Shown piece by piece: positions 1-8,763 of a stretch of 64,000 nucleotides of DNA. The stretch spans positions 986,554-1,050,553 of the forward strand of contig NZ_AZUQ01000001.1 in the NCBI RefSeq assembly GCF_000527155.1, written 5' to 3'. How positions within the stretch are numbered: position 1 is the first letter of the stretch; each line of letters opens with the position of its first letter. The DNA comes from Haloglycomyces albus DSM 45210 (GTDB taxonomy: Bacteria; Actinomycetota; Actinomycetes; Mycobacteriales; Micromonosporaceae). Under the pieces are notes generated by a model. That model saw only the letters and a program-made list of their open reading frames with translations, did no database searches and was not told the origin of the DNA. A program made the translations under genes and the position numbers.

Positions 1-286
1 CACTGACGTCACCCCAGGTTCCGCCGTGCTGGCCCACATACCCAATATCGCGACGTACCGCTTCGGCGTTCTTGCGCAAATCGTGTCCGACTACCTTCGC
101 TTCACCCGCGCTGGGCTCGAGGAGAGTGGACAGCATCCGCATGGTGGTGGTTTTTCCGGCTCCGTTTGGACCGAGGAGGCCAAAGATCTCACCTTCGGCG
201 ACCGACAGGTCCACGCCTTTTACGGCTTCCACCGTCTCGCCGCGGGCTTTGAAGGTCTTTTTGAACCCCTTGGTTTCGATCAACAT
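1..286 (-). CDS. ABC transporter ATP-binding protein, N-terminal part (runs off the window)
   Basis: Only the first 95 or so residues are present; the gene continues past base 1. The translation begins MLIETKGF and shows a Walker A motif GLLGPNGAGKTT near residue 38, then a Q-loop region (YVGQHGG) near residue 85. This is the DrrA/CcmA-type nucleotide-binding subunit that drives drug or lipid export with a separate membrane subunit, which should lie just outside the window. It is divergent from a PadR regulator, a common arrangement for such exporters. The start is the only ATG after the upstream GGGAAC stretch. The family call is firm; the substrate cannot be inferred. Confidence 0.9.
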   Translation of the reverse strand, partial: MLIETKGFKKTFKARGETVEAVKGVDLSVAEGEIFGLLGPNGAGKTTTMRMLSTLLEPSAGEAKVVGHDLRKNAEAVRRDIGYVGQHGGTWGDVS

Positions 287-309
287 GATGATGTTCCCTT
301 GTTTGCATG

Positions 310-331
310 ATGACACTATTATGATGTCATA
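310..331. promoter_or_regulatory. Candidate PadR operator between divergent ABC and PadR genes
   Basis: A perfect inverted repeat ATGACA-N9-TGTCAT spans 310-330. Its right half lies within a second near-palindrome, TATGA-TG-TCATA (320-331). It sits about 25 bp before the ABC gene start and 120 bp before padR, in an AT-rich stretch otherwise free of features. PadR proteins usually bind dyads in their own divergent promoter, so this is the natural candidate site; binding itself is inferred. Confidence 0.5.
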
Positions 332-450
332 ATGAAGTCTAATATATGCTCGCCTTTTGTTCAACTTTGACTATAGGCGCGACCATAACCAGTAGTCCAA
401 CGAATTTCTGGTGATACACATGATAGTCAAGGCTGGTATATTCTAGAACC

Positions 451-1110
451 ATGTGGAGCACTCGACTGACGGTTTTGGGACTGGTGCGTTGGCTCGGTCC
501 GGTTCACGGCTACCTCATTCGCCACGAACTCGAACGATGGAGCCCACCCGAGAGCCCGAACAAGCTCAAGGCCGGGTCGATCTATCACGCGCTGAAAAAG
601 TTGACCTCCGACGGCCTTGTCGAGATCGTCTCCACCGAATCGGTCAACGACCGTCCGGCCCGCACCAGCTACCGCATCACCACCGCAGGCGAGCGCGCCT
701 TCCACACCGAGCTGCGTCGGCAGCTGTGGGAGTTCACCCCGGCCACCGACCCCTTCGAAGCCGTCTGGGCGTTCGCCCCGGCCCTGGGAACCAAGGAAGC
801 CATCGCCGTGCTCCGTGAGCGCGCCGACGCGCTCTACGGGCACATCGAACAGCTCACTCAGTGCTTGGCGAATACCACGGGTGAATGGGAATCTCAGGAC
901 CTCGATTTCATGCCCGACCATGCTCGTGCGATGATGCGACGTCGGGCCGAAATGCTGGCCGTGGACGCCACCTGGTGTGAAGAGACCGCCGATCGCATCG
1001 CCAATGGGGAGATCGATCTGGGGACGGACATGAACTCTGACATGTCGCAACAATGGCGCGAAGCGATTCAGCACGACTATCAGAAAAAATCCACAAACGA
1101 ATCTGTGTGA
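451..1110 (+). CDS. PadR-family transcriptional regulator
   Basis: The protein has 219 residues. The N-terminal winged helix-turn-helix (about 5-85) contains the PadR signature GPVHGYLIRHEL followed by GSIYHALKKL, and the C-terminal half is helical and probably mediates dimerisation. PadR proteins repress genes for drug efflux or detoxification and release DNA on ligand binding. The divergent ABC ATPase gene is the likely target. A TATTCT box at 439-444 ends 6 bp before the ATG and there is no Shine-Dalgarno sequence, so the mRNA is probably leaderless. The ligand is unknown. Confidence 0.9.
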   Translation: MWSTRLTVLGLVRWLGPVHGYLIRHELERWSPPESPNKLKAGSIYHALKKLTSDGLVEIVSTESVNDRPARTSYRITTAGERAFHTELRRQLWEFTPATDPFEAVWAFAPALGTKEAIAVLRERADALYGHIEQLTQCLANTTGEWESQDLDFMPDHARAMMRRRAEMLAVDATWCEETADRIANGEIDLGTDMNSDMSQQWREAIQHDYQKKSTNESV

Positions 1111-1205
1111 ACCCTACAAATTATGCCCGGTTTATACCGAAATAACTTCACTAAATTGCTCTAGCCGTAGCAACCGGGTGAAGGCCACCCATTACACTGC
1201 CTAAC

Positions 1206-2945
1206 GTGCGTAAGGTATTGATCGCCAACCGCGGCGAAATCGCGGTGAGAGTAATCCGAGCTTGCAAAGACGCGGGCCTCGAATCCGTCGCAGTGTACGC
1301 CGATGGCGACCGGGACGCTCCTCACGTCCTGCTGGCCGATGAGGCGTACTCCCTAGACGGAACCACGGCGGCCCAAAGCTACCTCGATATGGACAAAATC
1401 CTAAAGGTAGCCAAGCGCTCCGAATCCGATGCCATCCACCCCGGCTACGGCTTCCTGTCGGAAAACGCCGACTTCGCCCAGGCGGTCATCGACGCCGGAG
1501 TCACCTGGATCGGCCCCAACCCACAGGCCATTCGCGACCTCGGCGACAAGGTGACGGCGCGAAAAATCGCCGAACGAGCCGGTGCGCCATTGGTACCCGG
1601 CACCAAAGACCCCGTCGACACCGCCGACGAGGTACTGGCCTTCGCCGACGAACACGGCCTGCCCGTAGCCATTAAAGCGGCCTTCGGTGGTGGCGGACGC
1701 GGACTCAAAGTCGCCCGCGAGCGCGAAGAAGTCGCCGATCTGTACGAATCGGCCGTCCGTGAAGCCGAATCCGCCTTCGGACGCGGAGAATGCTTTGTGG
1801 AGCGCTACCTCGACAAACCTCGTCACGTCGAAGCGCAAGTCATCGCCGACCAGCACGGCAACGTCGTCGTCGTGGGAACCCGTGACTGCTCCCTGCAGCG
1901 TCGCCACCAGAAGCTGGTGGAAGAGGCACCCGCGCCCTTCCTCAACAAAAAACAGCGTTCAAATATCCACGAAGCCGCCCGCAGCATCTGCAAAGAAGCC
2001 GGTTACTTCGGCGCGGGAACGGTCGAATTCCTGGTCGGCCAGGACGGAACCATCTCCTTCCTGGAAGTCAATACCCGCCTTCAGGTCGAACACCCGGTCA
2101 GTGAAGAGACCACCGGCATGGACCTGGTCCGCTACCAGTTCATGATCGCCGACGGGGAAAAACTGCCCCTGACGGCCGACCCCGAGCCGCGCGGCCACTC
2201 CATCGAATTCCGCATCAACGGCGAGGACCCCGCCCGCAACTTCCTCCCGGCTCCCGGCACGGTCGAGAAGGTCAGTTGGCCCTTCGGACCGGGCGTACGC
2301 ATCGACACCGGTGTCGAACCGGGCACGGTCATCGACGGCAACTTCGATTCGATGCTGGCCAAGCTCATCATTACCGGTGCCGACCGGCAGCAGGCGCTGG
2401 AGCGCTCGCGTCGGGCGCTGGACGAGCTGCACGTCGAAGGATTGCCGACGGTGATCGACTTTCACCGTGAGATCGTCCGCGACAAGGCCTTCACGGAAGA
2501 CTTCACCGTCTTCACCCGCTGGATCGAGACCGAATGGGCCAATAACCTGGAACCGGCCCCCACTCACGCTCCCGACACCGAATCCGAGGAACGCACCACG
2601 GTCCTCATGGAGGTCAACGGCAAGCGCGTAGAGGTCTCCATGCCCGCGAACCTGGTGAAACCGGCGGGCAACTCCAAACCTCGTAAGCGTTCCAAGTCCA
2701 AGGACAAGGCGTCACCCGCCGCGTCCGGTGGCAGTGACACCTTGGACAGCCCGATGCAGGGTACGATCGTGAAGCTCGCGGTAGAGGATGGACAAACCGT
2801 TACCGCTGGTGATACCGTCGTAGTGCTCGAGGCAATGAAGATGGAACAGCCGATTGAAGCCCACAAGTCGGGTACGATCGCGAAATTGGACCTGTCGATC
2901 GGTGACACCATTGCCGCAGGTGATTCCATCTGCGAGATTTCCTAA
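1206..2945 (+). CDS. accA3: Acetyl/propionyl-CoA carboxylase alpha subunit (biotin carboxylase plus BCCP)
   Basis: The 579-residue protein has biotin carboxylase at residues 1-450 and a biotinyl carrier domain at about 505-579. It starts [18 protein letters not shown], has the glycine-rich ATP-grasp loop [14 protein letters not shown] near residue 155, and carries the biotinylation site EAMKM near residue 545. It carboxylates biotin with ATP and bicarbonate and feeds beta subunits (AccD types) that make malonyl-CoA or methylmalonyl-CoA. No beta subunit is adjacent. The start is GTG, and a TACACT box ends 7 bp upstream, suggesting a leaderless transcript. A strong hairpin follows the stop. The symbol follows the mycobacterial AccA3 naming; other AccA paralogues cannot be excluded. 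Confidence 0.93.
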   Translation: MRKVLIANRGEIAVRVIRACKDAGLESVAVYADGDRDAPHVLLADEAYSLDGTTAAQSYLDMDKILKVAKRSESDAIHPGYGFLSENADFAQAVIDAGVTWIGPNPQAIRDLGDKVTARKIAERAGAPLVPGTKDPVDTADEVLAFADEHGLPVAIKAAFGGGGRGLKVAREREEVADLYESAVREAESAFGRGECFVERYLDKPRHVEAQVIADQHGNVVVVGTRDCSLQRRHQKLVEEAPAPFLNKKQRSNIHEAARSICKEAGYFGAGTVEFLVGQDGTISFLEVNTRLQVEHPVSEETTGMDLVRYQFMIADGEKLPLTADPEPRGHSIEFRINGEDPARNFLPAPGTVEKVSWPFGPGVRIDTGVEPGTVIDGNFDSMLAKLIITGADRQQALERSRRALDELHVEGLPTVIDFHREIVRDKAFTEDFTVFTRWIETEWANNLEPAPTHAPDTESEERTTVLMEVNGKRVEVSMPANLVKPAGNSKPRKRSKSKDKASPAASGGSDTLDSPMQGTIVKLAVEDGQTVTAGDTVVVLEAMKMEQPIEAHKSGTIAKLDLSIGDTIAAGDSICEIS

Positions 2946-2962
2946 CGAGCCCGTAATCTCAT

Positions 2963-3003
2963 AAATATGCGCAGCCCACCCCGTTCGGGGGCTGCGCATA
3001 TTT
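2963..3003. terminator. Strong hairpin terminator after accA3
   Basis: Perfect 15-bp arms at 2963-2977 and 2989-3003 (AAATATGCGCAGCCC and its complement) are separated by 11 nt. The stem begins 17 bp after the stop codon and ends in a short T run, which fits an intrinsic terminator. Confidence 0.85.
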
Positions 3004-3177
3004 GTGTGTCCTGGTGTGCAGCCGGTCGGTTCCCGCATCAGGCCGCTTTGACTGGTCAGGTGATGGCTTGGTTTACTGCCGCATTGCTCTTGCGGAAGGC
3101 CTCTTGCCGCCCGGAACAACATCACGCTCGGCGTGCGGTCCTGGCATCTGGCAAGTCTCCGATTTCAAACAATGTAA

Positions 3178-4737
<1,560 letters not shown>

Positions 4738-4753
4738 AGCACCACCAAGACGT

Positions 4754-4815
4754 CATGTGAGAGAGCTGTGGTGTCCGACCTCCTTATAGGTCGGACACCA
4801 CAGCTCTCTCACATG
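4754..4815. terminator. Perfect 28-bp inverted repeat downstream of guaB1
   Basis: The arms at 4754-4781 and 4788-4815 are perfectly complementary over 28 bp with a 6-nt CCTTAT loop; the left arm starts CATGTGAGAGAGC. It lies 16 bp after the guaB1 stop. There is no T tract on either side, so it may act as a hairpin-only terminator, an mRNA stabiliser or a protein-binding dyad. The arm is longer than at any other terminator in the window. Confidence 0.75.
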
Positions 4816-5045
4816 TTCGAAAGGCGGCGATACAACGATCCACGATAGACCACGTATCCGTGCAGAGGCGGCGACAAGGGCGGCTGCCCGGCCGCCTTAC
4901 GGAGAAAACAACCGGCGAGCTGCCAGCGAAACACAGAAACGGCAGAACTGCCTGTGCTTTCACAGCAAGACTCGATGTCCCGCAAACCCTTACGTAACTG
5001 GCGAGCCGCTAACAACGCGCGCAGCGCGTGTGCAGCGGCGGTAGA
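4816..5045. repeat. Gene-free stretch with degenerate direct-repeat units
   Basis: I see no supported gene here. Part of it (4911-4956) is a diverged copy of the 41-bp unit found twice near 11.5 kb: both run ggcgagct-ccagcgaa followed by a ggcagaactg/ggtagagctg segment and CTGTG. A second partial unit starts at 4997 (actggcgagc) and ends in gcggtagagctgg at 5050, with a different internal GC-rich hairpin between the conserved ends. The stretch leads directly into the structured element at 5046-5155. Confidence 0.6.
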
Positions 5046-5155
5046 GCTGGGATGGGCTGAGGTGCTGCGAATTCGTGCGAGGAGGATTCGTAACGACCTT
5101 CAGGTCGTGAGAATCCCCCGCAGCGCGAAGGCGTAGTGCCTCAGCCCATCCCAGC
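5046..5155. repeat. Structured intergenic repeat element, copy 1
   Basis: An outer stem pairs 5046-5062 (GCTGGGATGGGCTGAGG) perfectly with 5139-5155. It encloses a 76-nt core with an inner hairpin: GGATTC (5084-5089) and ACGACCT (5093-5099) pair with AGGTCGT (5102-5108) and GAATCC (5111-5116). The core is nearly identical to that of copy 2 at 11588-11697, while the outer stem sequence differs but still pairs. Both copies abut GGTCA and then the 3' end of a minus-strand gene, here the NlpC/P60 gene. I do not recognise the family; it could be a small mobile element, a REP-like unit or a structured RNA or terminator. Confidence 0.75.
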
Positions 5156-5157
5156 GG

Positions 5158-6186
5158 TCACGGACGACCAAAGCCGGCTATGCCCATCATGTCCATATCG
5201 GCCACTCGGACTACGTCACCGGTTTGCGGTGCGTGTACTACTTCGCCGTTTCCAATGTAGAGGGCATTGTGGCTCAGTCCGGAGTAGAAGACGATGTCAC
5301 CGGGCTGCAGTTCACTTCGGGATACTTTGGCAACCTGGTTCCACTGCATGTTGACGTTGTGCGGCAGGCTAACGCCCGCTTGTTTCCAGGACCCGAGGAC
5401 CAATCCCGAGCAGTCCCAACTGTCGGGCCCTGCCGAGCCCCACACGTACGGTTCTCCCTGTTGGTTGAGCGCGAAGTTGACTACCTCGGAGTTGTCTCCG
5501 TTGTAGTTGGGTTGGCGCGCGTCAGGGACCTCCGGGGCCGTCACCTGGTCCAGCAGGTATTCCAGGTCGGCGACGTCGGCTTCGATCTCTTCTTTTTGCT
5601 CTTCCAAGTCGCTGATGATCTCATCGGCGTCTTCCTGCAGGGTTTCGAGCTCCTTTTTCTTCTGCTCGAGTTCCTGCACATTGTCGACGAACTCTTGGAG
5701 GTCGGCCTGTTCGTTGGCCGTCAAGGTCTCGAGGTAGCTCATCCGGTCGGCGATGTTGCCGGAATTTCCACTGAGCACCGCGTTGACGAACGCCGTGTCG
5801 CCGTTGATGTGGGCGTTGGTGACGAGGTCGGCGATTTGATCGCGGGCTTCTTCAACGGCCGCTTCAGACTCGGGCAGGTCTTCGTTGATCTGGTCGATCA
5901 GGTCTTCGGCGTCCTTGAGCTCTTCACGTTTCCCGTTGTATTCTTCGATGACCTCTTCGAGCTCGTCGTTGCGGTCTTCGATTTCCTCGCGTAGCTCTTC
6001 TTCGCTGGGTTCGGCTTGGGCGACGCCTGAACCGAAGAGTACGAGTCCCGCCAACACGCCTGCCGTGCCGACGCTGAGGATACGTTGCCAGGAGGAGCGT
6101 CCTTCAGACTGCGATGATGTCCGGGGCGGGGCAGTCCCTGAAGTGGAGTGGGGGCGCGAATCGGTCATTGGTTCACCGTCAAGCAC
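5158..6186 (-). CDS. Secreted NlpC/P60 peptidoglycan endopeptidase with coiled coil (RipA/RipC-like)
   Basis: The 342-residue protein has a long N-region and a signal peptide or membrane segment at about residues 31-50, ending in an AQAEP-like cleavage region. A highly charged coiled coil follows (about 52-215), and the C-terminal NlpC/P60 domain (about 228-342) has catalytic Cys in DCSGLVLGSW and His in LSHNALYIG. Such enzymes cut peptide stems of peptidoglycan during cell separation, with the coiled coil controlling activity. I kept the GTG start at 6186 because AAGGAG lies 8 bp upstream; the ATG six codons in has no such site. A paralogue lies at the right end of the window. Confidence 0.9.
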   Translation of the reverse strand: MLDGEPMTDSRPHSTSGTAPPRTSSQSEGRSSWQRILSVGTAGVLAGLVLFGSGVAQAEPSEEELREEIEDRNDELEEVIEEYNGKREELKDAEDLIDQINEDLPESEAAVEEARDQIADLVTNAHINGDTAFVNAVLSGNSGNIADRMSYLETLTANEQADLQEFVDNVQELEQKKKELETLQEDADEIISDLEEQKEEIEADVADLEYLLDQVTAPEVPDARQPNYNGDNSEVVNFALNQQGEPYVWGSAGPDSWDCSGLVLGSWKQAGVSLPHNVNMQWNQVAKVSRSELQPGDIVFYSGLSHNALYIGNGEVVHAPQTGDVVRVADMDMMGIAGFGRP

Positions 6187-6377
6187 GCACTGTGCTCCTT
6201 TCTTCTGAATACGCGGGTCCGGTTCATCGGGTCGGGGTTACGTCGGACTCCGCGCCGGGAGAAATGAACCATTCTGACGTTAGTCCGGGGTGTCACGCTT
6301 GACAAGGGCTAGGAGAGGAATTCTCAATAACTGGCACAATTTAATACGGACGGGTCGGGGTGTGTTACGGGCCGCGA

Positions 6378-6407
6378 TTTGCATGATACCCCCTAGGGGT
6401 ATATAAT
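6378..6407 (+). promoter_or_regulatory. CsoR-type copper operator embedded in the csoR promoter
   Basis: ATACCCC-N3-GGGGTAT at 6386-6402 is the classic CsoR box. It lies between a TTTGCA -35 (6378-6383) and a perfect TATAAT -10 (6402-6407) spaced by 18 bp, so bound repressor would block polymerase directly. Expected transcription starts near 6414, just before the csoR ribosome binding site. This indicates autoregulation of csoR, probably with copZ. Confidence 0.88.
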
Positions 6408-6426
6408 GAACGATGAGGAGGTCGCG

Positions 6427-6756
6427 ATGGAACAACCGCAGGAAACGCTCAGTCACGAAGAGACTGGCGAACACTACTGGTATCACGATGACAAGGACGC
6501 GATCGTACGCCGTCTGAAGCGTATTGAAGGTCAAGTTCGGGGCCTGCAACGCATGGTCGATGACGATAAGTACTGTATCGATATTCTGACCCAGATATCA
6601 GCGGTCAATAAGAGCCTGCAGTCCACTGCGGTGACCCTCCTCGAAGGACATTTGGCTCACTGCGTGGCCGACGCCCAAACCTCGGGTGACGCGCAGGAGG
6701 CCGAAACCAAAGTCAAGGAAGCCAGCGCCGCCGTCGCCCGCCTGCTGCGCGGCTAA
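6427..6756 (+). CDS. csoR: Copper-sensing transcriptional repressor CsoR
   Basis: The 109-residue all-helical repressor carries the Cu(I)-binding triad Cys50, His75 and Cys79 (YCIDIL...EGHLAHC), plus the family opening VRRLKRIEGQVRGL. Cu(I) binding releases it from its operator and turns on copper-handling genes. An ATG lies 21 bp upstream in frame, but GAGGAGG is placed 5 bp before the ATG at 6427, which decides the start. The CsoR box overlaps its own promoter, and the copper chaperone gene copZ follows 91 bp later. No copper ATPase gene is present in the window. Confidence 0.93.
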   Translation: MEQPQETLSHEETGEHYWYHDDKDAIVRRLKRIEGQVRGLQRMVDDDKYCIDILTQISAVNKSLQSTAVTLLEGHLAHCVADAQTSGDAQEAETKVKEASAAVARLLRG

Positions 6757-6847
6757 CGCCGACACGGCGTGTCCACCAGCGCGGAATCGTGGTATTCGAC
6801 GACGACACTCCCTCCCGCCGACCACCATTGGAAACAGGAGATACATC

Positions 6848-7105
6848 ATGCAGAGCACCTATAAAGTCGAAGGAATGAGCTGCCAGCACTGCGTCAACAG
6901 TGTCACCGATGAGTTGAAGGGCGTTTCGGGAGTCACCGGCGTGGACGTCAACCTTGAATCGGGCACCGTCACCGTCGCCAGTGACGCCGAGTTGGCCCTC
7001 GACAAGGTACGCGAGGCCGTGGACGAGGCCGGTTACGAACTCACCGGGAAGGTCGCGGCCGAACTCAACGACACCAAGGAGGGTGGCGGCTGCGGCTGCT
7101 GCTAA
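6848..7105 (+). CDS. copZ: CopZ-like copper chaperone (heavy-metal-associated domain) with Cys-rich tail
   Basis: The 85-residue protein has one HMA domain (residues 1-68) with the Cu(I)-binding MSCQHC motif near residues 11-16. AGGAG lies upstream of the ATG. It normally passes Cu(I) to a P1B ATPase or to CsoR. After the domain there is a short linker and an unusual ending GGGCGCC with three cysteines, which could be a second metal site. It is probably cotranscribed with csoR and followed by a terminator. Confidence 0.88.
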   Translation: MQSTYKVEGMSCQHCVNSVTDELKGVSGVTGVDVNLESGTVTVASDAELALDKVREAVDEAGYELTGKVAAELNDTKEGGGCGCC

Positions 7106-7120
7106 GTCCCATACCTCACC

Positions 7121-7166
7121 AAGCGGGTTGGTTTCAGCGTATGCGCTGTTCACCAACCCGCTTTTA
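7121..7166 (+). terminator. Intrinsic terminator after copZ
   Basis: The 12-bp arms AAGCGGGTTGGT (7121-7132) and ACCAACCCGCTT (7152-7163) are followed by TTATTAT. The stem starts 15 bp after the copZ stop codon. Confidence 0.85.
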
Positions 7167-7206
7167 TTATGTCGCGAGCCGATTGAGGGCGACGTGAATC
7201 CTCGAC

Positions 7207-7230
7207 ACTTTACCAACCGGATGGTAAAGT
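7207..7230. promoter_or_regulatory. TetR-type operator overlapping the tetR promoter
   Basis: A perfect inverted repeat ACTTTACCA-N6-TGGTAAAGT occupies 7207-7230, and its right end is the TAAAGT -10 box (7225-7230), 6 bp before the tetR start. The overlap implies autorepression by the TetR protein and co-control of the downstream SMR pair. Confidence 0.8.
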
Positions 7231-7236
7231 AATTTT

Positions 7237-7788
7237 ATGAGCACCGATACCAGGGATCGCATCATGACGGCCGCACGCAGCCTCGCGGAAGAAGATCAGT
7301 CGGTCAACGGCGTGACGATCTCGTTGAATTCCGTCGCGCAGCGGGCGGGCTTGACCAAGGCCGGGTTGCTGTATTACTACGGCACCAAGGAGGAGCTTAT
7401 GCTCGGGCTCGTCGACCACACCGCAGAGCGATGGGCCGAAATGCTGCGTAAAGCAGCGGGCGCGGGTCCCGACGAGCTCACGCCCTTCGACAAACATCGG
7501 GCGTACGTCGAAGTCGCCACGGCCAACGAATTGTCGCGCGGAGACTACTGGATCTGCACCGATACACATTTCCTTCCCGTCCTGGCCGAACCCTGGCAAC
7601 GACACCTCGGTACGTGGCTCACCACCGAAGGACTGTCAGAGCAGGCCACGGCACTGCTCGATACCGCACGATTCGCCGCCGACGGCGCTTGGATGGCGAA
7701 TGCGACCGGCGTCTTTCCCGCACACAACCTGGAGTCGGTGCGCACGTCTGCTTGCCGACTCATCGACGACGCGGAGGTGTTGCCGTGA
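7237..7788 (+). CDS. TetR-family repressor of the SMR efflux operon
   Basis: The 183-residue protein has an N-terminal TetR helix-turn-helix (about residues 5-52: VAQRAGLTKAGLLYYYGTKEEL) and a helical ligand domain. The C-terminal half resembles the TetR_C group often linked to drug sensing. The start ATG lies 6 bp after a TAAAGT box with no ribosome binding site, so the mRNA is probably leaderless. The stop overlaps the next gene's GTG start by GTGA, so it heads a three-gene operon with the SMR subunits. An operator overlaps its promoter. Inducers are probably cationic drugs, but this is inferred. Confidence 0.9.
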   Translation: MSTDTRDRIMTAARSLAEEDQSVNGVTISLNSVAQRAGLTKAGLLYYYGTKEELMLGLVDHTAERWAEMLRKAAGAGPDELTPFDKHRAYVEVATANELSRGDYWICTDTHFLPVLAEPWQRHLGTWLTTEGLSEQATALLDTARFAADGAWMANATGVFPAHNLESVRTSACRLIDDAEVLP

Positions 7789-8138
7789 AGAAATGGCTTT
7801 TGCTGAGCGCGGCGATCGTCGCCGAAGTAGTGGGCACGATGTCCCTGCGTGCCGTGGTCGACAACGCAATATGGGCACCTGCTGTGGCAACCAGTTATAT
7901 CGCGGCGTTCGTCCTGCTGGGGTTGACACTGCGGTCCGGACTCACCATCGGCGTGACCTACAGCATCTGGGGCGCCAGTGGTGTCGCACTAACAGCACTC
8001 CTCGCGGCACTTCTGTTCAACGAGCTGCTACAGCCCGTCTCCATCGCGGGAATCGCGCTCATCGCCGCCGGCGTCATCATGATCGAAAGCGGATCGCATT
8101 CCGCCGCCACTCGCGTGTCTAAGGAGTCCCTGTCATGA
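7785..8138 (+). CDS. Small multidrug resistance (SMR) family subunit 1
   Basis: The 117-residue protein has four membrane helices. The essential Glu of TM1 is present in AAIVAEVVGTMSLR (near residue 14), and SIWGASGVALTALL matches the SMR TM3 signature. SMR proteins exchange protons for cationic compounds such as quaternary ammonium ions or guanidinium. It overlaps the tetR stop (GTGA) and the next SMR gene (ATGA), the arrangement of paired, heteromeric SMR exporters (EbrAB/YkkCD type). A polar tail of about 13 residues follows the last helix. Substrate range is unknown. Confidence 0.9.
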   Translation: MKKWLLLSAAIVAEVVGTMSLRAVVDNAIWAPAVATSYIAAFVLLGLTLRSGLTIGVTYSIWGASGVALTALLAALLFNELLQPVSIAGIALIAAGVIMIESGSHSAATRVSKESLS

Positions 8139-8455
8139 GCTGGATCTGGCTGATTGCCGCCATCGCGTGCGAAATCATCGCCACCCTGGGGCTGCGCGTC
8201 TCCGACGGACTCAGGAAGCGTATCTGGATCGCGCCGGTCATCGGCGGCTACCTCATCGCCTTCTTCTTCCTCGCACTCGCGCTGGACGAAGGCATGGCGA
8301 TCGGAGTGGCCTACGGCATCTGGACGGCGACCGGGATCGCGCTGGTAGCGCTCTTGGCACGGGCCATTTGGAAAGATCCGCTGACGATGCGTATGGCCTT
8401 GGGCATCGCGACCGTCAGTGCCGGTGTGGTGCTCGTGGAATTGGGAGCACACTAA
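8135..8455 (+). CDS. Small multidrug resistance (SMR) family subunit 2
   Basis: The 106-residue protein has four helices with the TM1 Glu in AIACEIIATLGLRVSDG and the SMR segment AYGIWTATGIALVALL. It starts inside the previous stop codon (ATGA overlap), implying translational coupling and a fixed ratio. It probably forms an antiparallel heterodimer with subunit 1, inserted in opposite orientation. The positive residues differ between the two subunits (RKR after TM1 here), which supports opposite topologies. No drug has been linked to it from sequence alone. Confidence 0.9.
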   Translation: MSWIWLIAAIACEIIATLGLRVSDGLRKRIWIAPVIGGYLIAFFFLALALDEGMAIGVAYGIWTATGIALVALLARAIWKDPLTMRMALGIATVSAGVVLVELGAH

Positions 8456-8514
8456 CCACGACACCGCCGCAATCCGATTGTGTCCCGTCACCTGGCAGCG
8501 CTATCCTCTGAATC

Positions 8515-8715
8515 ATGGCTCAATCCGACGATGACCGCCCTGTTGAATTCGGCGATGATGACCTCTCCGTCATTCCTGACCAGACCTCGGACGATACCGA
8601 CATCGGCTGGGGTGAACCTCCGGAACGGATGAGTTCCCGCAGCGCCCGTAAGGGCCCCAAGCTATCGGCACACGACCTCGACATCCTCAACGAACGACCA
8701 CCCCATTGGTCCTAA
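8515..8715 (+). CDS. Small acidic conserved hypothetical protein
   Basis: The 66-residue protein has an acidic N-terminal half with the segment TDIGWGEPPERM, a basic patch (SRSARKGPK), and the ending DLDILNERPPHWS. I recall similar short proteins in other actinobacteria with a DxGWGE-like core but know no function. A TATCCT box ends 7 bp before the ATG with no ribosome binding site, suggesting a leaderless transcript. A hairpin terminator follows immediately. No signal peptide or membrane segment is visible. Confidence 0.75.
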   Translation: MAQSDDDRPVEFGDDDLSVIPDQTSDDTDIGWGEPPERMSSRSARKGPKLSAHDLDILNERPPHWS

Positions 8716-8718
8716 TAC

Positions 8719-8754
8719 CGCCTTGGGCGCTCGATTGAGCGGGCGTCCAAGGCG
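8719..8754. terminator. Bidirectional hairpin between convergent genes
   Basis: CGCCTTGG (8719-8726) pairs with CCAAGGCG (8747-8754), enclosing a GCTC-GATT-GAGC stem. It lies between the small hypothetical gene and the convergent peptide transporter gene and could serve both. Confidence 0.7.
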
Positions 8755-8763
8755 TTGTTGTCG

